Translations under genes and position numbers: made by a program | Part shown: positions 1 to 8,258 of the stretch, piece after piece | Layout: every line of letters starts with the position of its first letter | Numbering within the stretch: the first letter of the stretch is position 1 | Source: VBOC01 sp035635475 | Lineage (GTDB): Bacteria; Bacteroidota; Ignavibacteria; UBA10030; SZUA-254 | Length of the DNA stretch: 24,800 nucleotides | Reading direction: 5' to 3' | NCBI GenBank assembly: GCA_035635475.1 | Contig: DASQAZ010000150.1 | Span: forward strand, 1 to 24,800 | The notes under the pieces: model-generated | Seen by the model: the letters and a program-made list of their open reading frames with translations, nothing else | Told to the model about the DNA's origin: nothing | The model's database searches: none

Positions 1-1137
1 GGCGGGCATTTTCATCTCCGCCCATCCATACAGTCCCTCGACGGATTCCTGCACGAACAGATAAATAAATGGAAGAACGGGGATGAAGAATCGAAACCCC
101 GCCAGAACATCTCCCCCGACGGTAACCACATATATCGTGTAGGCCGCCAGAAGTGAGAACAAATACGCGAGGTCTCCCTGCCCTTTGCGCCAAACGAGAA
201 CGGCAACGGGAAGGATAAGGAGCAAACCTCCGAGCATGTAGTTCCTCGAGAACATCCAGAGGTAATCAAGACCCGCCGAGAAATACTCCTTCGACAGGCC
301 CGCCTTGGCGTAGAACGTGTTGGGGAAGAGATGGCCGTAATAGGAAAGCCGCCAGAGCGTGTAGGCGCCGATCGGAGCGAGGTAGAGCGCACACCAGAAG
401 GCAAGCCGGCGAACGGCCAGCGCCCGATTTTTCCTATAATCCTCGGACAGGGAAAAGATGATCGTCAATCCGGCGAACAGCATCCCCTCCGGACGAGTCA
501 GCGAGAGAAGGGCGAATACCACCGGCGTCCACGCGCTTGTCCTGTTGCCGGTCCGCTCCCGAAGCAGGGATAAAACCCCAAGCAGCAGGAGAAATGTAAA
601 CAGCGCCGTTTCCATCCCGCTGATGCTCCAGTATGCCGCGGCGCCGTTCGCGGCCATCAGGCCGGCGGCGATCAACGAAAAACCTGCGGCTCCCGCTCTT
701 GTCCCCCCCTTTCCCGCTCCGCGGGACCAAGCCGGGACACTGCGGGACCGTGCGATCTGCCCGGAGAGCCGGTAGAGCAGGTACAGGGCCGCCAATTCGA
801 ACCCGACTCCGATATAGCGCGATGAGACGACAAGATTGAGTCCCAGTTTTGCCGGCACAGCGAGGACCAGCGCCCAGAGGAGGCTCGTGTACCCTTCGAC
901 GTATTCTCCGGTATTGAAGACGAGACCGCTGCCCGCGGTAAAGTTCCTGATAAAACGAAAGGTGATGAAAGAATCGTCCTGGATGAACTCAAAGAGCCGT
1001 GCATGGAGGAAACACCCGACGAGCAGAACGGTCAGCCCCGCCCTTTCAATCGAAGCTGGCGAAGGCGCCCAGCCCGGCCGACCTGGAAAATTCTGCGGTG
1101 TGAGTGCCTGCTGGACTTTTTTCTTCCAATCGTACAC
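1..1137 (-). CDS. GT-C type membrane glycosyltransferase, 3' end outside window (partial)
   Basis: An open minus-strand frame runs from a stop at 1153-1155 to the window edge, giving 379 residues with no stop. It is rich in hydrophobic segments. Landmarks typical of bacterial GT-C (PMT/ArnT-like or arabinofuranosyltransferase-like) enzymes are an Asp-Asp pair followed by SFIT at about residues 54-59, in the first extracytoplasmic loop where the catalytic Asp sits. Others are a GLVFNTGEYVEGYTSLLW stretch at about 71-89, a YYGHLFPNTFYAK stretch and a late GGD...GFRFF motif at about 341-351. Such enzymes move a sugar from a polyprenyl-phosphate donor onto a lipid, glycan or protein at the outer face of the inner membrane. 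The acceptor cannot be read here. The start is uncertain: GTG at 1137 is the first usual start, 29 nt after the GT9 stop, and has no clear Shine-Dalgarno site. It is last in a GT2-GT9-GT-C run, so probably co-transcribed. Confidence 0.8.
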   Translation of the reverse strand, partial: MYDWKKKVQQALTPQNFPGRPGWAPSPASIERAGLTVLLVGCFLHARLFEFIQDDSFITFRFIRNFTAGSGLVFNTGEYVEGYTSLLWALVLAVPAKLGLNLVVSSRYIGVGFELAALYLLYRLSGQIARSRSVPAWSRGAGKGGTRAGAAGFSLIAAGLMAANGAAAYWSISGMETALFTFLLLLGVLSLLRERTGNRTSAWTPVVFALLSLTRPEGMLFAGLTIIFSLSEDYRKNRALAVRRLAFWCALYLAPIGAYTLWRLSYYGHLFPNTFYAKAGLSKEYFSAGLDYLWMFSRNYMLGGLLLILPVAVLVWRKGQGDLAYLFSLLAAYTIYVVTVGGDVLAGFRFFIPVLPFIYLFVQESVEGLYGWAEMKMPA

Positions 1138-1166
1138 CGACAGTGCCTGTACTCAGAGGAGGAGAG

Positions 1167-2252
1167 TCACTTGGAGAGGAGATTGATGCAGGAAGCGAAT
1201 ACCCGATCCACCGAGAGGTATTGCATGCAATTGTTCGGGCAGGTCGGGGAATAATAGCAGTTGCACTCGAAATCCGGTTCGAGTATTTCTCCGCGCCCGT
1301 AGAGCTCGAACTCGTGACGGTTGAAAATATTATTGAACAGGACGACTTTCTTTTTAAGGCCGATCGCAAGGTGCATCGCCATGGTCACGGCCGTAACGAC
1401 CAGCTCGCACCGTTCCACCTCGCTGATGAACTGGCGCAGGGGGAAATGGCCGAGGTAGAGCGCCCCGCTCTGCTTCGCAAGTTTCAGGTTCTTTTTGTGT
1501 TCCTGTTCGCCGCCGAGGAGAAGGGGCAGGTGGCCCGCCTTCTTTAGTTTGCGGGCGAGGAGAACCCACGACTTCTCCGGCCACAGTCTCGACGGCCATC
1601 TCCCCCCGGCGCCCGTGTTCAGGCCGACAATGCGCTTCCGTGCGGGCAGTTTCCATTTGTAGTCCCCGACCTCCGGCATGATATATTCCTCGCCGGAGAA
1701 TGTAAATCCGCAGATCTCAAAGATCTCCTGCTGGTAGCTTTTATCGTTCATCTTGCTCAGATCGTCGAAGAGCCCGGTCAGGTACTTGTGCTCGGCGGCC
1801 GCGTCCACCGGCACGCACATTCCGTTGACAAGCGTGAATCCCTTCTTGTCGCGGGCGGAAAGTCCTGCCAGGAGGGCTCCGGCTTCCCTGTCCTTGTCGA
1901 GGTTATAGATCGCGTCGAAACTCACCGCGTGCAGTATTTCAATGCTCTGGGGCGTGAAGGCCAGGATTCGATCGACAATCGGGGGGATCACATCGGGGGT
2001 GAGGGTCAACCACCAGATCTGAGCGCGGGGTTCGACCTCCTTGAACTTCCTCAACAGGGGCGTCGTCCGGATGACATCTCCGATCGCCCCCAGTTTGATA
2101 ATCAGAATCTTCTTCCCGGTGGGATCGTAGTGCCGGCAGTCGGCGCCCCGCTCATCCACACAATGGACGCCGAACTGTTTGTGCGGCGCGCATGGGACGT
2201 CTCCCCGGAAATGGCGGCAGTCGAGTTTGAGATCTTTGAGAGTGAGTCTCAG
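1167..2252 (-). CDS. GT9 family glycosyltransferase (heptosyltransferase-like) with Cys-rich N-terminal extension, CTG start
   Basis: The core (KILIIKLGAIGDVIRTTPLL, then a GLNTGAGGRWPSR-type donor-binding segment and an LLLGGEQE stretch) is a GT9/ADP-heptose:LPS heptosyltransferase-like fold, cytoplasmic, acting on lipopolysaccharide core or a related glycan. The first usual start codon is GTG at 2159. The frame, however, stays open to 2312 and encodes a coherent Cys/His-rich leader just before the core. Counting from CTG at 2252 it has C12, C21, H24, C31 and C39. I recall comparable leaders on GT9 proteins of related bacteria. No in-frame ATG, GTG or TTG lies between 2312 and 2159. CTG at 2250-2252 is 1 nt after the GT2 stop and has GGAAG 4 nt upstream, so it is the preferred start (361 aa). 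If that is wrong, the protein is the 330-aa form starting at 2159. The gene is coupled to GT2 upstream and precedes the GT-C gene. Confidence 0.85.
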   Translation of the reverse strand: MRLTLKDLKLDCRHFRGDVPCAPHKQFGVHCVDERGADCRHYDPTGKKILIIKLGAIGDVIRTTPLLRKFKEVEPRAQIWWLTLTPDVIPPIVDRILAFTPQSIEILHAVSFDAIYNLDKDREAGALLAGLSARDKKGFTLVNGMCVPVDAAAEHKYLTGLFDDLSKMNDKSYQQEIFEICGFTFSGEEYIMPEVGDYKWKLPARKRIVGLNTGAGGRWPSRLWPEKSWVLLARKLKKAGHLPLLLGGEQEHKKNLKLAKQSGALYLGHFPLRQFISEVERCELVVTAVTMAMHLAIGLKKKVVLFNNIFNRHEFELYGRGEILEPDFECNCYYSPTCPNNCMQYLSVDRVFASCINLLSK

Positions 2253-2253
2253 G

Positions 2254-3417
2254 TCACTTCCAGATTTCGCGGATGGAGTACTCCCGGTCCGAGGTCTGTC
2301 GGGTTTTCGAGATCATCTCTCCCAGGAGCCCCACGGAGACAAACTGGACGCCCACGATGATCATCAGGATACCTCCGGTAAACAGCGGCCGGTTGCTCAG
2401 CGCCAACCCCTCCCTGTACTTGAGTACAATCAAATAGACGTCGACGGCAAGACCGGCGAGAACGAAAAGGATCCCCCAGAAACCGAAGAGGTGGAGCGGG
2501 CGCTGGAGGTAGCGGGTCGTAAAGAGAACGGTCAGGAGATCGAGGAAGCCCTTCCAGAACCTCCCGATCCCATACTTGGTCTTCCCGTATTTCCTCGAGT
2601 GATGCTGTACCGGAACCTCTCCGATCTTGTATCCGAGCCAGTGGGCAAGCACGGGAATGTATCGGTGAAGCTCACCGTACACCTTTACCTCCTTGGCAAC
2701 TTCCTTCCGGTACGCCTTCAGACCGCAGTTGAAATCATGAATGCGGATACCGGTCACAACGGAGGTTACAAAATTGAAAAAGCGCGATGCCATCTTCTTG
2801 CCGATCGGATCATAACGTTTCTTCTTCCATCCGCAGACCAGGTCGAGCCCTTTCTTGATTTCGCCGACGAGATTCGGAATCTCCATCGGGTCGTCCTGGA
2901 GGTCGGCATCCATGGTGACGACAATGCTTCCCTCCGCGTGGGCGAATCCGACGGACAAGGCCGCCGATTTGCCGTAATTACGGCGGAAGCGAATGATCTT
3001 CACTCTCCGGTCACGATTCCGCAAGTCATGTAAGACCCGCATCGATCCATCGGTGCTGCCGTCGTCGACAAAAATGATCTCATACCGCCCCAACCGGTTC
3101 GCGATGCTCCGGATTGACTCGTACAATTCGCGGAGAGATAGCTCTTCATTGTAAACGGGGATGACGATTGAGAGATCGTTGCCCCCCTCCCGATGGGACT
3201 GCTGACCTTCCCTCCGTCCCCGCTGCTGCTGATTACGGCGGTCCCTGCCCTGCGGCTGACTGCGGCGATCCCTGCCCTGCTGCTGGGGAGCCGGTGGCTT
3301 TTCGACCTGGGTTGGCGGGCCTTGCGGCTGTGGGGAGGATGGAGGTGGAGCTGGAGGAGATGAATCGGGAACGCTCTCTTGCTGCTGATTTAGCCCTGGT
3401 TCGTTTGGTTCAGCCAT
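2254..3417 (-). CDS. GT2 family glycosyltransferase, DPM1/polyprenyl-phosphate sugar transferase type, with repeat-rich N-terminus
   Basis: Residues about 81-310 form a GT-A domain: LSIVIPVYNEE, DDGSTDGS, and the metal/donor motif DADLQDDP. Two C-terminal membrane segments follow (LFGFWGILFVLAGLAVDVYL and GGILMIIVGVQFVSVGLLG). This is the layout of enzymes that load a sugar onto polyprenyl phosphate at the cytoplasmic face, and the product would suit the GT-C enzyme encoded two genes downstream. Family members usually begin at the LSIVIPVYNEE motif. Here about 80 extra residues precede it: a Pro/Gln-rich stretch, then a 9-residue repeat such as QPQGRDRRN. The ATG at 3417 has GAGGG 4 nt upstream and a promoter at 3443-3471, so the extension belongs to the gene. 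It is the first gene of the three-gene run. Confidence 0.92.
   Translation of the reverse strand: MAEPNEPGLNQQQESVPDSSPPAPPPSSPQPQGPPTQVEKPPAPQQQGRDRRSQPQGRDRRNQQQRGRREGQQSHREGGNDLSIVIPVYNEELSLRELYESIRSIANRLGRYEIIFVDDGSTDGSMRVLHDLRNRDRRVKIIRFRRNYGKSAALSVGFAHAEGSIVVTMDADLQDDPMEIPNLVGEIKKGLDLVCGWKKKRYDPIGKKMASRFFNFVTSVVTGIRIHDFNCGLKAYRKEVAKEVKVYGELHRYIPVLAHWLGYKIGEVPVQHHSRKYGKTKYGIGRFWKGFLDLLTVLFTTRYLQRPLHLFGFWGILFVLAGLAVDVYLIVLKYREGLALSNRPLFTGGILMIIVGVQFVSVGLLGEMISKTRQTSDREYSIREIWK
3181..3285 (-). repeat. 27-bp tandem repeat encoding a Gln/Arg-rich 9-residue unit
   Basis: Within the GT2 gene, residues 45-79 read as four successive units: QQQGRDRRS, QPQGRDRRN, QQQRGRREG and a degenerate QQSHREGG. 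At DNA level the plus-strand block tccctgccctgc recurs at 3242-3253 and 3269-3280, exactly 27 bp apart. The units are strongly basic and come straight before the catalytic domain. Copy number may vary between strains. Confidence 0.75.
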
Positions 3418-3442
3418 TCATCCCTCATTCAGATTTTGACGA

Positions 3443-3471
3443 AAAATACGATATTTCTGCCTGAAAATCAA
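3443..3471 (-). promoter_or_regulatory. Sigma-70-like promoter for the glycosyltransferase operon
   Basis: On the minus strand TTGATT (3466-3471) and TATTTT (3443-3448) are 17 bp apart. Transcription would begin near 3436, about 20 nt before the GT2 ATG, leaving room for the GAGGG ribosome site. Confidence 0.5.
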
Positions 3472-3475
3472 AGAC

Positions 3476-3504
3476 TTGCAATTATCCCGGCCACTCTTTA
3501 TTAT
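3476..3504 (+). promoter_or_regulatory. Sigma-70-like promoter for the T9SS-tailed repeat protein gene
   Basis: TTGCAA (3476-3481) and TATTAT (3499-3504) are separated by 17 bp, about 60 nt upstream of the ATG at 3571. The -35 boxes of this site and the divergent one lie only a few bases apart. Confidence 0.55.
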
Positions 3505-3570
3505 AGTAGCACCACCCGCCCCGGACTCTTGTGTGAGCAAACCCGCAAAGGAGAGGAGAATGGAGGAGTC

Positions 3571-5262
3571 ATGAAACTGCGAAACTATCTCATCATTTAT
3601 ACCGCTCTGCTGGCCCTGGGGAGTATCCGCGCATCCGTCCAGGCACAGCCCCCGGTCGTCGCCGGAATTGTCCAGGGAGTCGTGACCGATGATTCATCCG
3701 GAAACCCCATCAAGGGCGCATTCGTGGCCTTTCTATCCACCCGCCCCACGTGGTTCCCGTGGAGGATCAATTTTACCATCACGGATTCGCTTGGACACTA
3801 TTCGACAAAGCTCGATACCGCCAGGTATTTTGTCGTTGCCGTGAAGTTCGGATATTTCCCCGAGTGGTACAACAATGTTCGCACCCGGGACAGCGCGACG
3901 GCGTTGTCCGTTTCAAGCGGAGACACGGTGAAGGCGGACTTCAGACTCCATGGAATACCTCCTCCCGTTCTGGTCAGCGGCACCGTCACGGACAGCGTAT
4001 CGGGACTCCCGCTTCCGGGGGCGCTCGTCGCCTTCTTCAGGCCCTTCCACTGGCCTCCCGGCTCAGAAATACCGGCAGGTCTGATCCCGGGATTTCCCTC
4101 CGACCTCGAACGACCGGAGCCTGTCGGCATTCCGACCATAGGATGGATCGCACGGACCGATTCGACTGGGCGCTACACTGCGCGTGTCGCGGCAGGCGCG
4201 ACCTTGATTTCGGCCTCATTCAAGTTCGGTTACGTTCCGGAATTTTATGACGACAAGCATAGCCCCTTCGAGGCGAACAAGCTGGTATTCTCACGCGATA
4301 CGAGCGGCATCGACTTCGATCTTGTTCCGATTCCTACATTCACAGGCTCCCTGTCGGGTACAGTAGTGGATAGTGCCCGTAGAGGCGTGCCTTCACACGT
4401 GCTCCTGATTGACATGAGGGCCGACCCCCGCACTCTTATTACTCGGCACATCTTCTATCGCGCGACAGATTCGCTGGGAAATTACCAATTCGATCATCTG
4501 CCCGATGCCCCATACGCCGTCCGTGCGATTCCGGTCACACAGTACGCCCCCGCCTGGTACGATGCGGATAGCTGCGGCGTACTTGAATGGTCCGCGGCCG
4601 ACTCCGTCCACGTTGCCGGCAATGTTACGGGGATCGACATTTGCGTAAAGTCCTTGTCGGCGACGGGAGTCGGAGTGATTGCCGGAACAGTTTTCCAGGC
4701 ACCCCACACTAGTTCTTCTGCCGGCGGTCCGGGGATCAGCGGGACCGTCGTGTACGCCCTTACGCCGGGAAACAATCAGGTGCTCGGCTTCGACGTCACC
4801 GATGTCGACGGCTCATACAGAATACAGAACTTACCCGCGGGGGTTTACGATGTGGCGGCCGATAAGGAAGGGTACCTCCCGGCTTCGCCGCGCCAGTATA
4901 CCCTCGATGCGGCGGATAACTACACGGTTACGCAGGCTTCGATCGGCATATCGCCTGCAATTCCCCTCGGTGTGGGACCGGGGAAAGGCGGCATACCGCG
5001 TGAATTTTCGCTTAATCAAAATTACCCGAACCCGTTTAACCCGATGACGACGATCTCGTACGATATCGGTCAGGCATCGGTCGTCACGCTGAAGGTCTAT
5101 GATATCCTCGGAAGGGAGGTTGCAACGCTCGTCAACGAGGTCAAGTCGCCGGGGAGCTACCGGACATCATGGGACGCTTCGAACTTTCCCACCGGGGTCT
5201 ATACCTACCGCGTCCAGGCAGGCAAGTTCGTGGACATGAAAAAAATGTCGCTGATCCGCTGA
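3571..5262 (+). CDS. Secreted carboxypeptidase-regulatory-like repeat protein with T9SS type A sorting domain
   Basis: 563 aa from ATG 3571, which has GGAGG 4 nt upstream. Another in-frame ATG at 3436 lies before the predicted promoter, so it is rejected. Residues 1-26 are a signal peptide ending near VQA/QPP. Four repeats follow (about 33-130, 137-250, 255-360 and 365-470), each starting like G.V.GTVTDS..G.PLPGA and having a TDS.G.Y turn. The first three also end with a P.(W/F)Y(N/D) motif. These are CarboxypepD_reg-like beta-sandwich folds. From about residue 478 a classic Por secretion tail follows: NQNYPNPFNP, VYDILGREVATLV, FPTGVYTYRVQAGKF and a basic end. The protein should therefore cross the outer membrane by T9SS and be released or surface-anchored. 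The binding partner is unknown. It is monocistronic by context: a 266-bp structured gap follows. Confidence 0.9.
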   Translation: MKLRNYLIIYTALLALGSIRASVQAQPPVVAGIVQGVVTDDSSGNPIKGAFVAFLSTRPTWFPWRINFTITDSLGHYSTKLDTARYFVVAVKFGYFPEWYNNVRTRDSATALSVSSGDTVKADFRLHGIPPPVLVSGTVTDSVSGLPLPGALVAFFRPFHWPPGSEIPAGLIPGFPSDLERPEPVGIPTIGWIARTDSTGRYTARVAAGATLISASFKFGYVPEFYDDKHSPFEANKLVFSRDTSGIDFDLVPIPTFTGSLSGTVVDSARRGVPSHVLLIDMRADPRTLITRHIFYRATDSLGNYQFDHLPDAPYAVRAIPVTQYAPAWYDADSCGVLEWSAADSVHVAGNVTGIDICVKSLSATGVGVIAGTVFQAPHTSSSAGGPGISGTVVYALTPGNNQVLGFDVTDVDGSYRIQNLPAGVYDVAADKEGYLPASPRQYTLDAADNYTVTQASIGISPAIPLGVGPGKGGIPREFSLNQNYPNPFNPMTTISYDIGQASVVTLKVYDILGREVATLVNEVKSPGSYRTSWDASNFPTGVYTYRVQAGKFVDMKKMSLIR

Positions 5263-5280
5263 CGCGACTCAGGTTAACAC

Positions 5281-5386
5281 CCGAGAGCTGGCTCGTAGCG
5301 ACCTCCCCCGAGCTATCCTGACTTGCCGGGATTGATTCCGATGACTCGGGACGAGTCGGGACCAAGTGTGATGAGCCGGCTCTCGG
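5281..5386. repeat. Long-range inverted repeat in intergenic region (possible structured RNA)
   Basis: The 14-mer at 5281-5294 (CCGAGAGCTGGCTC) pairs with 5373-5386 (GAGCCGGCTCTCGG) at every position, counting one G:U. Inside the 78-nt loop is a smaller hairpin, ACTCG-GGA-CGAGT at 5344-5356. Further on, CCATGACCC (5443-5451) pairs with GGGCATGG (5457-5464) with one bulge. None of these ends in a T-run, so a simple intrinsic terminator is unlikely. The gap 5263-5528 between two secreted-protein genes holds no gene that I can support. Confidence 0.5.
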
Positions 5387-5528
5387 TTCTCAATCCAAAG
5401 AACTCCAAGCCGCACTAGCTTAAGAGGCGGAGCAGCTTCACTCCATGACCCATCGAGGGCATGGGATCATCTCTCGGAACTTCATTTCCAACACCATTCC
5501 AAACTTTTCCCAGTAGAGGAGTGCTATT

Positions 5529-8246
5529 ATGAAACTTCGATGCTTGCGGTTCGTTTTGGTGCTGTTGCCGATTCTGCGCTGCCCATCGGTAGGACAAGTC
5601 CCGCGACTGCTCGCTTATCAGGGGGTTTTGACCGACAGCCTCGGGAATGCAAAACCCGATGGTCCCCACTCCTTCACATTCAGGTTTTACCTCTCTCTCA
5701 ACGGGGGAAACGCTTTGTGGTCTGAGACACAGACGCTGCAGGTGAGACGCGGCCTTTTCTCCGCCAGTCTGGGCAGCGTCGCTCCAATACCCGACTCCCT
5801 GCAATTTGATCAACAGTATTATTTCACCTTGCAGATTGATGGAGGCCCGGAGCTTTCACCGCGTGTTCCACTGTCGGCCGTCGGCTATAGCTTGAATTCA
5901 CTGCGAGCTGACAGCGCGAAATTCGTGAAGAACTTACCGCCCGTTCCCCGCCCGTTATCTCCCCCCATTGCAGCCGGTGAAATATCCGATAGTTCGGTGA
6001 TAAACTCGAAACTCGCCGACTCCTCCGTAACGAGCCGGAAGATTGCGAGAGGTCAGGTTGTGAGAAGTCTCAACGGCTTGAAGGACACAGTGCTGTTGCT
6101 TGCCGGGAACAACGTGACGATCACGCCGGGTGGAAATTCTCTGACAATTTCTTCCACGACAGGCGGCGGGGGTGGCCTCACCTTACCATTCAGGGGCGCC
6201 ATCGCTTCCGATTCCGACGCCTTCTCGGTGACAAACAATGGACTCGGCCGGGCCGGAGTTTTCGAAATGACTGCACTCAATGCATCCGCGGCCGCCCTCT
6301 TGGCACGCTCGGCCGGCCCGAACAATGCGATCGACGGCGTGGCGCTTGGAAGCGGCTATGCAGTATCGGGCAGCACAGCGAGTGCGAACGCCTGGCCCGG
6401 ATACTTTTCGATTACGAATAACAAGAGCGCATCGAGCGCCCTCTTTGCAGTCACCGATGGTAAAGGTGAGGCGGTCTACGGCAGGAATCTTGGTCTGGGA
6501 ACTGCGGGTAGGTTCGAAGTCAGCAATGCCGCCGATACAAGTAGCGCCCTCTACGGGGGGACGAATGGGGCCGGAAGTGCCCTTTACTCGCAAAACAGCG
6601 GTACAGGCACGGCGGCTCAATTCTATGTCTTGAATGGCGCGAGCAACGCGTATGCGGTACAAGCACAAACCGTCGGCCAAGGCGATGCTGGAAACTTTCT
6701 TGTCAACAGCGCAACGAGCTCGGGAAATGGGGTATACGGAATTGCTAATGGCACGGGAGCCGGAGTTCGAGGATTCAACGCAGGCAAAGGTTCAGCCGGA
6801 TGGTTCGAGAACTACGCCGGAGGCGGATTGATCCCAAGTCCCACTGTCATGGTGCTGAGTAACGGAGAGCCGGGGCATGGTATTCTCTGCAAGAAGACCG
6901 GCGATGAGGGGAGTGCAGGGTTTTTCTGGAATTCCAAGTCATCGAATCCGAGTCCCGCCTTGCTTGCCGTTACATCGGGAAATGGCGTCGCAGTCAGGGG
7001 CGTGGGTGGAGCGATCGGCGGAGGCGCGCGGTTCGATATAGATACGGCTACCAACGGTCAAACAGCCCTTGAAGCTTACACAAGCGGAACAGGGCCGGCG
7101 GCAGTATGCAGAATTAACGCGGCGGCGGCAAATATTAATCCTGCCCTTGTTGCTGAAACGAATAGTATTGGAGTTGCTGCGGAGATCCTTAGTACTTCTA
7201 CCACAAATAACAACAATCCGGGGATGCGGGTTACGTACAGTGGCACACTAAATGCCGCTGAATTCACGGCTGACAACTCGAGTGGTGCCGGGGACGCAAT
7301 TCTTGCGACCTCCCACGGTACCGGTTCTGCCGTATACGCCGTCGGCGGGAAGGGGCCCGGTCTCACGGCGACAAATGGTTTCATCGCTCCTCGTGCGGCG
7401 CAGTTTCTCGCTCAAGGTTCCGGAGGAGGGGACGCGGTCTACGCCCAGAGCGAATCCGGCAATGCCATCACCGCAGAGTCATTCGGCATCGGTTATCTCT
7501 TCCACGGCACTCAATACGGTAACAGCAACGGCGTTGTCATCGACATGAATTCTTCCATTTCAAGTTTTAACGCGCTTGCCATTAGTCAAAGCAGCTCGGG
7601 AACAGGAATCAACGTCTCCGGAGGCAATTCGATAATAACACGCGCAGTCGGAAAGCCGAATAGGGTCGGAATTCGGTCGTTCGTCGACGATTCAACGGAT
7701 TGGGCCGGAGATTTCAATGGCAATGTAAACATCAACGGAACCCTCACATCAACGGTCAAGGATTTCAAGATCGATCATCCTCTCGACCCGGCGAACAAAT
7801 ACTTGTCCCATTCAGTGGTCGAGAGTTCCGAAATGATAAACGTGTATTCCGGCAATGCCACACTTGACGCTCAGGGAGGGGCAATAGTGCATTTGGCGGG
7901 TTGGTTCGAGGCTGCTAACTACGATTTCCGCTATCAGCTGACCTGTGTGGGAGGGTATGCTCCTGTCTACATCGCGCAAGAAATTTCTGCCAACCAATTC
8001 AGGATTGCGGGGGGAAGGGCCGGACTGAAGGTGTCGTGGCAGGTGTCCGGCGTACGACAAGATCCGTATGCGAAGGCTCATCCGCTGCGAGTCGAGGAAT
8101 ATAAACCGCCTGACGAGCGGGGATTTTACCGCCATCCGGAGGTCTACGGATTGCCCGAGGACCGCGGAATAAACTGGGCACATGATCGCGATCTCATGCA
8201 AAAAATGAGAGCGAAGAGAGAAGAACACCATTCGGATAACAAGTGA
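5529..8246 (+). CDS. Large exported Gly/Ala-rich repeat protein, tail-fibre/beta-helix-like, with conserved C-terminal domain
   Basis: 905 aa; ATG has GAGGAG 7 nt upstream. Residues 1-22 are a signal peptide. About 25-130 match a domain common in FCB exported fibre-like proteins (LLAYQGVLTDSLGN, ALWSETQTLQV, ELSPRVPLSAVGYSLNS). About 180-212 are an SLNGLKDTVLLLAGNNVTIT segment of the type seen in fibre proteins. About 215-700 hold many degenerate repeats of roughly 38-42 residues, each with a GTGxA turn followed by a (A/G)xF strand and an SxAL strand, suggesting a repetitive beta-solenoid. About 733-905 form a conserved globular end (VKDFKIDHPLDPANKYL, GWFEAANYDFRYQLTC, FRIAGGRAGLKVSWQVSG) found on otherwise unrelated bacterial proteins; I recall it from memory. 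There is no T9SS tail, no S74 peptidase motif and no membrane anchor after the signal peptide. The small T9SS-tailed gene 12 nt downstream is probably co-expressed. Confidence 0.85.
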   Translation: MKLRCLRFVLVLLPILRCPSVGQVPRLLAYQGVLTDSLGNAKPDGPHSFTFRFYLSLNGGNALWSETQTLQVRRGLFSASLGSVAPIPDSLQFDQQYYFTLQIDGGPELSPRVPLSAVGYSLNSLRADSAKFVKNLPPVPRPLSPPIAAGEISDSSVINSKLADSSVTSRKIARGQVVRSLNGLKDTVLLLAGNNVTITPGGNSLTISSTTGGGGGLTLPFRGAIASDSDAFSVTNNGLGRAGVFEMTALNASAAALLARSAGPNNAIDGVALGSGYAVSGSTASANAWPGYFSITNNKSASSALFAVTDGKGEAVYGRNLGLGTAGRFEVSNAADTSSALYGGTNGAGSALYSQNSGTGTAAQFYVLNGASNAYAVQAQTVGQGDAGNFLVNSATSSGNGVYGIANGTGAGVRGFNAGKGSAGWFENYAGGGLIPSPTVMVLSNGEPGHGILCKKTGDEGSAGFFWNSKSSNPSPALLAVTSGNGVAVRGVGGAIGGGARFDIDTATNGQTALEAYTSGTGPAAVCRINAAAANINPALVAETNSIGVAAEILSTSTTNNNNPGMRVTYSGTLNAAEFTADNSSGAGDAILATSHGTGSAVYAVGGKGPGLTATNGFIAPRAAQFLAQGSGGGDAVYAQSESGNAITAESFGIGYLFHGTQYGNSNGVVIDMNSSISSFNALAISQSSSGTGINVSGGNSIITRAVGKPNRVGIRSFVDDSTDWAGDFNGNVNINGTLTSTVKDFKIDHPLDPANKYLSHSVVESSEMINVYSGNATLDAQGGAIVHLAGWFEAANYDFRYQLTCVGGYAPVYIAQEISANQFRIAGGRAGLKVSWQVSGVRQDPYAKAHPLRVEEYKPPDERGFYRHPEVYGLPEDRGINWAHDRDLMQKMRAKREEHHSDNK

Positions 8247-8258
8247 GCGGGTGAAGAG

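Noticed and set aside
3436..3570. Earlier in-frame ATG for the T9SS-tailed protein
   Set aside because: It lies upstream of the predicted promoter and would bury the signal peptide; ATG 3571 has a proper GGAGG.
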